From Demequina capsici (lineage in GTDB: Bacteria > Actinomycetota > Actinomycetes > Actinomycetales > Demequinaceae), in assembly GCF_032102965.1 (NCBI RefSeq), contig NZ_CP134880.1, forward strand, positions 1,922,001 through 1,986,000: a stretch of 64,000 nt of DNA, written 5' to 3'. Position numbers and translations under genes: made by a program. Below, in pieces: positions 7,786 to 14,824 of this stretch. The notes under the pieces are model-generated. The model searched no databases. It was not told where the DNA came from and saw nothing but the letters and a program-made list of their open reading frames with translations. Every line of letters starts with the position of its first letter. Position 1 is the first letter of the stretch.

Positions 7786-8511
7786 TCAGGCCTGGTTGAC
7801 GTCCACTTGTGGAGAGTCGCCCTCGAGGAGCAGCGCCAGCCGATCGGCGATCATCACGGACAGGTCCGCAGTCCGCGTGTAGTCGAAGGGCGCACCGGCG
7901 AGCGCGATGAGCGCCGCATCGGTGAGCTCCGCGACGGCGCGCGCCGTGTCTCCGGTCTTGGACAGCGCGTGTCCCGTCGCGGCGCCGAGCGAGGCGCGCA
8001 GGTAATGCCACGAGACCGGCGGCAGCGGCCACGGCATGGCGAAGAGCTCGCCGGGGGCGGTGTCCTCCACGCTCACGGGGATGAAGCCCGGCCGGTGCGC
8101 ATGGCCGTTCGCCTTGGTGTGCGTCGCGGCGGTCTCGGCCGCATACCTGCACGGGCAGCCGACGATGCTCGCGAGCACGGACCGGGAGTCGAGCGCATGC
8201 ATGGCCGGCGCCAGGACGGCGAGCGCGACGCGGGGCCGGCCCACGGCGATCAGCCCTGCCGCGCATCGGCTCGCGGTCGCCGCGAACAGGTACGCGTCGC
8301 ACGGGCTGAGCTCGTCCAGGTTGTCGATGGTGCACAGGGTCATGGCGCATTCGCCGAGCAGTGCCTCTTCGTCTCCCCCGTCGGCCTCAGCCTCGAGCGA
8401 GTGCGCGATCAGCGCCTGAGCGAGCCCGAGCCGCACGGAGATGTCCGCCGGCTGCTGCCTCATCGCAGCCCGCCAGATGGCAGGGCTGGAGAGCCCCCTG
8501 CTGTACTGCAT
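7786..8511 (-). CDS. Unknown helical (TPR-like) protein, hydrogenase-locus paralogue A
   Basis: 241 aa, no family recognised. Mostly alpha-helical with Ala/Leu-rich repeats that look like tetratricopeptide helices, no signal peptide and no transmembrane segment. It is a clear paralogue of the next gene: shared blocks include RLGLAQALIAHS, ECAMTLC, GLIAVGRPRVALAVLAPA, PWPLPPVSWHYLRASL and AGAPFDYTRT. Three cysteines (ECAxTLC and xCAxG) are kept in both. I chose the ATG at 8511 rather than the GTG at 8520 because GAAGGG is then correctly spaced and both paralogues begin MQ. Its place between a HypC-like gene and the beta subunit suggests a hydrogenase assembly or regulation role, which is inference. 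Confidence 0.72.
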   Translation of the reverse strand: MQYSRGLSSPAIWRAAMRQQPADISVRLGLAQALIAHSLEAEADGGDEEALLGECAMTLCTIDNLDELSPCDAYLFAATASRCAAGLIAVGRPRVALAVLAPAMHALDSRSVLASIVGCPCRYAAETAATHTKANGHAHRPGFIPVSVEDTAPGELFAMPWPLPPVSWHYLRASLGAATGHALSKTGDTARAVAELTDAALIALAGAPFDYTRTADLSVMIADRLALLLEGDSPQVDVNQA

Positions 8512-8678
8512 ATGCGTCACCCTTCAGAGCCGCCCGCCCCCGGTGCGACCTCAAGGCACTCACACTAAGCCAGGCGGGTGACGTACGCCACACCGAGTGT
8601 CACCAACGGACGCCGATAACGGCATCGGGTGCCGCGAGGCGTCCAGAAAGGGTGGCGCGACGCGTGGACTCGGAGCGG

Positions 8679-9452
8679 TCAGGGCGCGGTGGTGCGGCCC
8701 TGCGGCTCGCTGCCCTGGAACAGCTGCTCAAGCCTGCGTCCGATGGTGGAGGACAGGCTCACTGTGCGTGCGTAGTCGTATGGCGCGCCGGCGAAGGCAA
8801 CCAGCAGGGCCTCGCTCAGGTCCGCCTTCGCCTGGTCGATCTCGCCGACCGCGGCGCGCGCGCAGCCCTCTGCCAGCGCGACCGACGCGCGCAGGTAGTG
8901 CCACGACATCACGGGCAGCGGCCAGGGCGTGGGGAACACCGCTCCAGGCGCGTCGTCCTCGGGGCTGCAGGGCTTGTGGGCGGCCGCGCTGCGCGCCACG
9001 CCCGACCTTCGCGCCGACGCGGCGAGCGCCTGAGACTTGGCGCGACTGCCAGCCTCGGCCTCCTCTTCTGAGCCAGGTAGCAGCGGCTTTGCCTGAGGAG
9101 CCGACGTTCCGGCCAGGTCGGACCGGGAGTCGAGCAGGTAGCGCGCGGCCGCCAGCATGCCGAGCGCGAGGCGAGGCCGACCGGCGGTCACGAGCCCGCT
9201 CGCGCACCCCGCCGCGGTGCCTGCGAAGAGCATCACCTGACCGCTCGACAGCAGGTCCAGGTCCCCGACGGCGCACAGGGTGAAGGCGCATTCGGCGAGG
9301 AACGGGGAGCCGTCCTTGCCGGAGCAGGAGACCTTGATCGAGTGCGAGACGAGCGCCTTCGCCAGGCCGAGCCGCATGTCGGGATCCCAGGGACGGGACT
9401 CCACCGCCTGCCGCCATAGCTCGGGGTCGTTGACCCCTCCGCCGATCTGCAT
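8679..9452 (-). CDS. Unknown helical (TPR-like) protein, hydrogenase-locus paralogue B
   Basis: 257 aa, paralogous to the gene at 7786-8511. Conserved blocks are RLGLAKALVSHS, ECAFTLC, GLVTAGRPRLALGMLAAA, PWPLPVMSWHYLRASV and AGAPYDYART. It carries a Lys/Ser/Ala-rich insertion of about 45 residues in the middle, absent from paralogue A apart from a shorter segment. The conserved C-x(4)-C pair and the CASG cysteine remain. The ATG at 9452 has AGAGGG about 9 nt upstream, and both paralogues share GGGTGA followed by ATGCAG. It lies 77 bp after the HypC-like gene. No known function; being duplicated only in a hydrogenase context makes an accessory role plausible. Confidence 0.72.
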   Translation of the reverse strand: MQIGGGVNDPELWRQAVESRPWDPDMRLGLAKALVSHSIKVSCSGKDGSPFLAECAFTLCAVGDLDLLSSGQVMLFAGTAAGCASGLVTAGRPRLALGMLAAARYLLDSRSDLAGTSAPQAKPLLPGSEEEAEAGSRAKSQALAASARRSGVARSAAAHKPCSPEDDAPGAVFPTPWPLPVMSWHYLRASVALAEGCARAAVGEIDQAKADLSEALLVAFAGAPYDYARTVSLSSTIGRRLEQLFQGSEPQGRTTAP

Positions 9453-9529
9453 TCCACTCACCCCTCTGCGTGTCACCCCATGCCGGGACGGCCCCCTTTC
9501 CGAAGCATAGGGCCCGAGTGTGACATGTG

Positions 9530-9751
9530 TCACACCTCGCGTGAATGGCCTGGCGCGAGGACCTCCGCGACCTCCTTCTCGGTGAGCCTTTCGAGCGCGA
9601 ACCCTGCCTTGACGACCACCCAGTCGCCCGGCTCGATGTCCTCGTCGACGAACGTCATCTCGAGGACCTCCTGACGCTTCCCATCGACCTCGACAACCGC
9701 GCGGCCGTCCCTGTGGACCTCCAGGACCTGCACCACCGTGCCGTGCTCCAT
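9530..9751 (-). CDS. HypC-like protein lacking the N-terminal cysteine
   Basis: 73 aa with a full HypC/HupF fold signature: GTVVQVLEVHRDGRAVVEV, then EPGDWVVVKAGFALERL. The N-terminus is MEHGTVVQV, so the Cys2 by which HypC binds the iron unit and the large subunit is absent; no cysteine occurs anywhere in the protein. Compare the Cys2-containing HypC at 1-203. It may be a non-catalytic partner, a carrier with a different role, or an evolving paralogue. The start has GAGGG about 9 nt upstream. First gene of the leftward cluster containing the two helical paralogues. A TAGCGT -10-like element sits at 9826-9831. Confidence 0.82.
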   Translation of the reverse strand: MEHGTVVQVLEVHRDGRAVVEVDGKRQEVLEMTFVDEDIEPGDWVVVKAGFALERLTEKEVAEVLAPGHSREV

Positions 9752-9951
9752 CGCACTGCCCTCTTCTCCCCTGCCTGAGGGGGCTCATGGGGACCGCGCA
9801 TCGTCGTTGAGGCGCGTCTGCTTCGACGCTAGGACCGTGCGTGGTGGGCGTCAAAAGATGACCCCGCTCGAGCGCAGCGGCCGCCACGGCGTCGAGCACC
9901 GCGACGCACGTGCGACCATCGGTGTGTCGGTCCGGCGGCGGGAGGTGGTGC

Positions 9952-10803
9952 GTGACGATCGAGGGCATCGAGCGTTCGGAGCAGACGCACGACGTCGGGC
10001 GAGCCGTCGCGGCGCTCGCAGGGCGCAGCATCGGCGTCCTGACAGGCGCCGGCCTGTCGACGGACTCCGGGATCCCCGACTATCGCGGCGCGAACTCGCC
10101 ACGCCGCACCCCCATGACCGTGCACGACTTTGTGGGGGACGAGGCGAAGCGCCGCCGCTACTGGGTCGGTTCGCACCTGGGGTGGAATGCCTTCGCCAGC
10201 ACGCGCCCGAATGCCGGGCACGCGGCGCTCGCCGAGCTCGAGCACGCGGGCGCGGTGGCAGGGCTGGTGACCCAGAACGTGGACGGGCTGCACCTGCGCG
10301 CCGGCTCACGGCGCGTGGTCGAACTGCACGGCAACATGCGGGGCGTCACCTGCCTGGACTGCGGCGCACGGTTCTCCCGCGACGCCGTGGCCGCGCGCAT
10401 CGAGCGCGACAACCCGGTGCTCGCGGTGCCCGACGCGGTGGAGCTGGGTCCCGACGGCGACGTGCTGCCGAGCACCTGGGAGAGCATCACGGTGCCGTCC
10501 TGCACCGTGTGCGGTGGCGTGCTCAAGCCCGACGTGGTGTTCTTCGGCGAGTTCGTGCCGCCCGCGCAGCGGCGTGCTGCGGACCAGATCGTGGACGGGG
10601 CGGAGGCGCTGCTGGTCGCCGGTTCGTCCCTCGCGGTCAACTCGGGGATGCGCCTGGTGGAGCGTGCGCATCGGCGAGGCATGCCCATCGTGATCATCAA
10701 CCGCGGCCCCACCAAGGGCGACCGGCGCGCCGACGTCAAGATCGACGCAGGCACCAGCGAGACGCTCGAGGCGTTGGCGGGGGTGTTGACGGATTCCGTC
10801 TGA
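9952..10803 (+). CDS. NAD-dependent protein deacylase, sirtuin (Sir2) family
   Basis: 283 aa. Sirtuins remove acyl groups from lysines using NAD+. Visible motifs: GAGLSTDSGIPDYRG (NAD-binding), TQNVDGLH, the catalytic His in ELHGN, two zinc CxxC pairs (CLDC and CTVC) about 50 residues apart, then GSSLAVNSG and IINRGPT. The insert between the CxxC pairs is longer than in short bacterial CobB proteins. The GTG at 9952 is preceded by GGAGGTG. Monocistronic and followed by a small hairpin at 10812-10836. No link to the neighbouring hydrogenase is evident. Confidence 0.92.
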   Translation: MTIEGIERSEQTHDVGRAVAALAGRSIGVLTGAGLSTDSGIPDYRGANSPRRTPMTVHDFVGDEAKRRRYWVGSHLGWNAFASTRPNAGHAALAELEHAGAVAGLVTQNVDGLHLRAGSRRVVELHGNMRGVTCLDCGARFSRDAVAARIERDNPVLAVPDAVELGPDGDVLPSTWESITVPSCTVCGGVLKPDVVFFGEFVPPAQRRAADQIVDGAEALLVAGSSLAVNSGMRLVERAHRRGMPIVIINRGPTKGDRRADVKIDAGTSETLEALAGVLTDSV

Positions 10804-10811
10804 GCGGCCGA

Positions 10812-10836
10812 CGCCGCGCCCTCCCCTTGCGCGGCG
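10812..10836 (+). terminator. Possible terminator after sirtuin gene
   Basis: Perfect 8-bp GC stem CGCCGCGC / GCGCGGCG with a 9-nt loop, 8 bp after the sirtuin stop. No U-tract follows, as is common in actinobacteria. Confidence 0.4.
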
Positions 10837-10902
10837 ACCGACGCTTGCTAGCCTCGTCGCAGTGCTTCCCACGCGCGGGAACGAAGCGTCAGGGAGGTGT
10901 GC

Positions 10903-10990
10903 ATGTCCGGGTTCGCCGTCGTTGATCTGGAGACGACAGGCTTCGCCTACAACTCGCGCGACCGCATCTGCGAGGTCGCGGTGGTGCTGG
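10903..10990 (+). repeat. 88-bp perfect direct repeat, copy 1 (with 13242-13329)
   Basis: Identical for 88 bp to 13242-13329, from the ATG through GTGGTGCTGG. Beyond it the two genes are clearly diverged, so this block looks recently homogenised. The two copies flank hipBA, 2339 bp apart. Confidence 0.9.
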
Positions 10991-11472
10991 ATCGGCGGAT
11001 CTCGGCGGCCGAGCGGGTGGCGCTGTCGTCGTTGGCAGGGGCGCTCGGGCTTGGGGCAGGCGATGTGGCGCGGCTGAACCGCCGCTACCTGCTGGGTGTG
11101 GTGGACGCGGTGTGCGCGGACCACGTGCTAACAGCCGACGACCGGGCCGCGATCATCCAGCTCGCCGGGCTGCTCGATCTCGAGGAGCTGGAGGTCGAGG
11201 CGTTGCTGACCTCGGCTGAGGGACGGGTGTCCTCGGTGGCTGGCGACGTGGAACTGCGGCCCGGGGATCGCATCGTGCTGACCGGGATGTCGATGGACCG
11301 GAAGCGGGAGCTCACGGTCTTGGCTGAGGCGCGCGGGCTCGTGGTGTGGCCGAACGTGACCAAGCGTGTGCGCGCGGTGGTGGCGCAGGACCCCGCTTCC
11401 CAGTCGGGGAAGGCGCGAAAGGCGCGGGAGTACGGGATTCCAGTGGTAGACGACGCAGTGCTCGCCCTGTAG
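10903..11472 (+). CDS. Internally deleted copy of exonuclease-TerB-BRCT protein
   Basis: 189 aa. The first 29 residues, containing DLETTG, are identical to the gene at 13242. The sequence then jumps directly to the DRRISAAER segment, skipping 210 codons that hold the rest of the DEDDh exonuclease domain and the linker. What remains is a TerB-like helical domain (two E-x-x-x-L repeats) and a BRCT domain (VFTGM-type start here as VLTGMSMDRKRELT). The nuclease must be inactive. The C-terminus differs from the long copy (VVDDAVLAL). The ATG at 10903 follows AGGGAGG; a TAGCCT -10 lies near 10849. It could be a stable truncated product or a decaying duplicate. Confidence 0.75.
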   Translation: MSGFAVVDLETTGFAYNSRDRICEVAVVLDRRISAAERVALSSLAGALGLGAGDVARLNRRYLLGVVDAVCADHVLTADDRAAIIQLAGLLDLEELEVEALLTSAEGRVSSVAGDVELRPGDRIVLTGMSMDRKRELTVLAEARGLVVWPNVTKRVRAVVAQDPASQSGKARKAREYGIPVVDDAVLAL

Positions 11473-11511
11473 GTGTCGCGCACGCCGCAACTCCACGACG
11501 CACCCACCACC

Positions 11512-11540
11512 TTGCATATATGTCAGATCTGACCTATAAA
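11512..11540 (+). promoter_or_regulatory. hipBA promoter with palindromic operator in the spacer
   Basis: TTGCAT (11512-11517), 17 nt, TATAAA (11535-11540): an unusually good sigma-A promoter for this genome. The spacer holds the perfect 12-bp palindrome GTCAGATCTGAC (11522-11533), extendable to an imperfect 22-bp one with TATA ends. This is the expected binding site for HTH autorepression. Confidence 0.7.
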
Positions 11541-11579
11541 GGGTCTTAATGCTTCATTTTTGACATGTAAGGATCTGCG

Positions 11580-11900
11580 ATGGCGACAAGAACCTCGAGC
11601 GTGGCTCCGTTGCCGGTACGGCGCGCTCTGACTCAGATGGGCGAGGACCTCGCGACCTGGCGCAGGCTCCGCCACTTGACGGTCGCCGAGGTCGCGGACC
11701 GGGCGGGCGTCGGCACCTCCACGGTCATTCGACTTGAACGGGGCGAGGGTGCGTCGTTGGCGAACACGCTCGCGGTGGCGCGTGCGCTCGGTGTGCTCGA
11801 CCTCATCGCAGGGTCCGTGGACCCGTATGAGACGGATCTTGGCCGAGCACGGGCCGATGAGACCCTTCCCCGCCGCGTGCGTCGGAAGGCGGCACCATGA
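11580..11900 (+). CDS. hipB: HipB-like antitoxin, XRE-type HTH protein
   Basis: 106-aa DNA-binding antitoxin. The HTH lies at about residues 30-60 (LTVAEVADRAGVGTSTVIRLE). It should bind and inhibit the downstream HipA kinase and repress the operon through the palindrome at 11522-11533. ATG at 11580 follows AAGGATC. It overlaps hipA by 4 bp (ATGA), the usual arrangement. The AT-rich upstream region contrasts with the surrounding GC-rich sequence and suggests acquisition as a unit. The Arg-rich C-terminal tail could wrap HipA; that is inference. Confidence 0.85.
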   Translation: MATRTSSVAPLPVRRALTQMGEDLATWRRLRHLTVAEVADRAGVGTSTVIRLERGEGASLANTLAVARALGVLDLIAGSVDPYETDLGRARADETLPRRVRRKAAP

Positions 11901-13138
11901 CCGATCCGATCGAGGTATGGACGGACGAGGGGACGCCGACGCGCGTCGGATCGCTCTACGCTCACCGTCGCCGCGGCACGGAGAGCGCCTCCTTCTCCTA
12001 TGACGGCACCTATCTCGCGCAACCTGCCGCGTGTGCGTGGGGGCCACAGCTGCCGCTCTCGGCCGCACCACATCACACGCCCGCCGGTCAGAAGCTCTTC
12101 GGCGCGTTCGCAGATGGGGCACCCGACCGTTGGGGCCGCACGCTGCTGGTCCGCCAAGAGGCTCGGCTCGCCCGCGAGGAGCGGCGTCAGCCGCGTTCGC
12201 TCGGCGAGACGGATTTCCTATTGGGCGTGCGGGACGACCTGCGCCAGGGCTCCCTCAGGTATCGACTCGACGACGGCCCCTTCCTCGCCACCGACGTCGA
12301 CGGCGTGCCGCTGCTCACCGATCTGCCCGCGCTGCTCAACCTCGCCCACCAGGCTGAACGCGACGCCGTGACTCTGCCAGACCTCAATCGCCTCGTGCTC
12401 GCGGGCGGCTCCCTGGGCGGCGCACGCCCCAAAGCGCATGTGATCCAAGCCGACGGGCGGCTCGCGATCGCGAAGTTCCCCTCAGCCGATCGCGACACGT
12501 GGGACGTGATGGCGTGGGAACGTGTGGCCTCGCTCCTCGCCTCCACAGCAGGCATCGACGTGCCGGACTCGGCACTGCTGGAGGTCGCTGGCCGCAGCGT
12601 CCTCGTGACGTCGCGATTCGACCGGGTGGGCACCGGGATGGACGCACGACGCGTGGGCTACGTGTCCGCGATGACGATGCTGGAGGCGGACGACGGCGAC
12701 GTCGCCTCGTATCTGGATATCGCAGCCGTCGTCGAAGAGATCTCGGACCGGGCCTCCGCCGATCTGGAGCAGCTGTGGCGGAGGCTGCTGTTCTCGGTGG
12801 CGATCGGCAACACCGACGATCACCTGCGCAACCATGGCTTCCTGCACCAGGCTGGTCGCGACGTGTGGCGGCTCAGCCCTGCGTTCGACATGAACCCCGA
12901 CCCAACACCAGGCCCGAAGCATCACGCCACCTCCATCGACGGGTCGGACTCCCCCGCGACCGTCGCGTCGGCGATGGCGGTGGCACGAGACTTCCGGCTG
13001 CGGGCCGACGAGGCAGAACGGATCGGCGGCGAGGTGCTGAGCGCTGTGGGACGGTGGCGTGAGAGTGCGCGCTCGGTGGGGCTTTCCGCGCGGGCGATCG
13101 AGGCGATGGCGCCAGCGTTCGACGCGTTGGAGACCTGA
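11897..13138 (+). CDS. hipA: HipA-type serine/threonine kinase toxin
   Basis: 413 aa. HipA kinases phosphorylate glutamyl-tRNA synthetase or a related target and cause growth arrest. Visible: an N-terminal subdomain 1, the Gly-rich loop AGGSLGGARPKAHV (about residue 175), the nucleotide-binding Lys in LAIAKFPS, the catalytic NTDDHLRNHGF (Asp and Asn both present) and the metal-binding FDMNPDP. All catalytic residues are kept, so it should be active. It overlaps hipB. The pair lies between two copies of an exonuclease/BRCT gene, whose recombination would delete it. Confidence 0.9.
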   Translation: MTDPIEVWTDEGTPTRVGSLYAHRRRGTESASFSYDGTYLAQPAACAWGPQLPLSAAPHHTPAGQKLFGAFADGAPDRWGRTLLVRQEARLAREERRQPRSLGETDFLLGVRDDLRQGSLRYRLDDGPFLATDVDGVPLLTDLPALLNLAHQAERDAVTLPDLNRLVLAGGSLGGARPKAHVIQADGRLAIAKFPSADRDTWDVMAWERVASLLASTAGIDVPDSALLEVAGRSVLVTSRFDRVGTGMDARRVGYVSAMTMLEADDGDVASYLDIAAVVEEISDRASADLEQLWRRLLFSVAIGNTDDHLRNHGFLHQAGRDVWRLSPAFDMNPDPTPGPKHHATSIDGSDSPATVASAMAVARDFRLRADEAERIGGEVLSAVGRWRESARSVGLSARAIEAMAPAFDALET

Positions 13139-13241
13139 CCCTTGAGAGGTGGCAAGCCACGAGTGCGACGGGAAGCCGGGCATCGGCCCCTCGCACCCCG
13201 ACGCCCAGTAGCCTCGTCCCACGCGAGCAGAGAGGTCCGTC

Positions 13242-13329
13242 ATGTCCGGGTTCGCCGTCGTTGATCTGGAGACGACAGGCTTCGCCTACAACTCGCGCGA
13301 CCGCATCTGCGAGGTCGCGGTGGTGCTGG
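13242..13329 (+). repeat. 88-bp perfect direct repeat, copy 2
   Basis: Partner of 10903-10990. The hexamer TGCTGG at its end (13324-13329) recurs at 13954-13959, and those two positions mark the ends of the 630-bp segment missing from the short gene. Confidence 0.9.
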
Positions 13330-14435
13330 TGGACAGGGACGGGCGGCAGGAGGGCACGTACTCGACGCTGGTGAACCCGCAGCGGGATCTGGGTGCGCAG
13401 CATGTGCACGGCATCTCGGCACGGGATGCGCGCCTGGCGCCGACGTTCGACCTGATCGCCGGGGACCTAGCCTCGTTGCTCGCGGGGCGGGTGTTCGTGG
13501 CGCACAACTCGACGTTCGACGCGTCGTTCCTCATCGCAGAGTTCGCGCGGGCCGGCTGGCCGCTGTCGCTGACCCGCGAGGAGACGCTGTGCACGATGCG
13601 CCTGGCCGCCCAGTACGGGGCGCCGGCGAAGCTCGGCGACTGCTGCCGTCACTTCGGCATCCCCCTGGACGACGCGCACGAGGCCTTAGCCGACGCCGTC
13701 GCCACAGCTGGATTGCTGGCTCGGTACATCGAGGAGTCGCCTCGGCGGGACGAGTGGGATCAGTGGCTGGAGTTCGGGGAGTCGCTGCGGTGGCCTTCTC
13801 CCCCGCGATTGGCGACGCCACCGTTCGCGCGCGGGTCGGCCTCGGCGGGCGGAGATCTGTTGGCGGGGGTGTCTTCGTCGCTTTCGTCGGCGGCTTCCGG
13901 AGCGGCCGACGTGGTGGGGGCCGAAGATTACCTGGATCTGCTCGACCGGGTGCTGCTGGATCGGCGGATCTCTGCTGCTGAGAGGGCGGCCCTGTCGTCG
14001 TTGGCAGGGGCGCTCGGGCTCGGGGCTGGCGATGTGGCGCGGCTGAACCGCCGCTACATGCTTGGCGTCGTCGAGGCGGTGTGCGCGGACGACGTGCTGA
14101 CGGCCAACGACAACGCTGCGATCATCCAACTCGCCGGGCTGCTCGATCTTGAGGCGCTCGAGGTGGAGGCGCTGCTGGCGTCGGCTGAGTCGCGGGTGTC
14201 CTCGGTGGCGGCGGAGGTGGAACTGCGCCCTGGTGATCGGATCGTGTTCACAGGCATGTCGATGGACCGGAAGCGGGAGCTGACGGCCTTGGCTGAGGCG
14301 CGCGGGCTCGTGGTGTGGCTGAACGTGACCAAGCGTGTGCGCGCGGTGGTGGCGCAGGATCCTGCGTCGCAGTCGGGCAAGGCGCGGAAGGCTCGGGAGT
14401 ACGGGATCCCGGTGCTCGGCCAAACCACGATCTAA
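13242..14435 (+). CDS. DEDDh exonuclease - TerB-like - BRCT fusion protein
   Basis: 397 aa. The N-terminal DnaQ-like 3'-5' exonuclease has DLETTG (Asp8, Glu10), HVHGIS, FVAHNSTFDASFL and HEALADAVAT (His and Asp of the DEDDh set). A Ser/Ala-rich linker near residues 205-230 follows, then a TerB-like helical domain (LLDRRISAAER to VEALLASAE), and a BRCT domain (FTGMSMDRKRELTALAEARG). It probably trims or repairs DNA ends, with the BRCT domain for partner binding. The ATG at 13242 follows AGAGAGG. A truncated, partly identical copy lies at 10903-11472 on the other side of hipBA. Confidence 0.88.
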   Translation: MSGFAVVDLETTGFAYNSRDRICEVAVVLVDRDGRQEGTYSTLVNPQRDLGAQHVHGISARDARLAPTFDLIAGDLASLLAGRVFVAHNSTFDASFLIAEFARAGWPLSLTREETLCTMRLAAQYGAPAKLGDCCRHFGIPLDDAHEALADAVATAGLLARYIEESPRRDEWDQWLEFGESLRWPSPPRLATPPFARGSASAGGDLLAGVSSSLSSAASGAADVVGAEDYLDLLDRVLLDRRISAAERAALSSLAGALGLGAGDVARLNRRYMLGVVEAVCADDVLTANDNAAIIQLAGLLDLEALEVEALLASAESRVSSVAAEVELRPGDRIVFTGMSMDRKRELTALAEARGLVVWLNVTKRVRAVVAQDPASQSGKARKAREYGIPVLGQTTI

Positions 14436-14497
14436 CTGTCCAGGAAGTCGGCGCAGGCCGCTTCAAAACGGCGAATACACGGTGCTACTGTCCCCAT

Positions 14498-14824
14498 ATG
14501 GCCAAAGACGAGGTCCTTCGCGAGTTGAGAGAGTTCGTTCGCGAGCGCGACTGGGCGCAATTCCACTCACCCGAGAACTTGGCGAAGAGCATCTCCATTG
14601 AAGCCGGAGAACTCCTCGAATGCTTCCAATGGAACGCCAACGCGGACCGCTCCGAAGTGCAAGACGAGCTTGCAGACGTTCTGACGTACTGCTTCCTTCT
14701 CGCAGACACGCTCGGGCTCGACTCGGATCAGGTTGTTCTCGACAAACTCGCGCGAACGCGCGAGAAGTACCCAGTCGAGAAGGCGAAGGGCCGGAGTACG
14801 AAGTACGACGCCTATGAGGATTGA
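14498..14824 (+). CDS. MazG-like nucleotide pyrophosphohydrolase
   Basis: 108 aa, all-alpha NTP pyrophosphatase fold. The metal-binding motif is split as EAGELLECFQW and, about 20 residues on, DELADVLTYC, matching ExxE...ExxD of the MazG/dCTPase group. It would hydrolyse nucleoside triphosphates to monophosphates and PPi. The ATG at 14498 lacks a strong ribosome site. It overlaps the next gene by 11 bp, so the two are tightly coupled. Third-position base use is visibly less GC-rich than in the surrounding genes, consistent with transfer. With the DUF2075 partner this looks like a two-gene defence or nucleotide-surveillance module; no function is proven. Confidence 0.82.
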   Translation: MAKDEVLRELREFVRERDWAQFHSPENLAKSISIEAGELLECFQWNANADRSEVQDELADVLTYCFLLADTLGLDSDQVVLDKLARTREKYPVEKAKGRSTKYDAYED

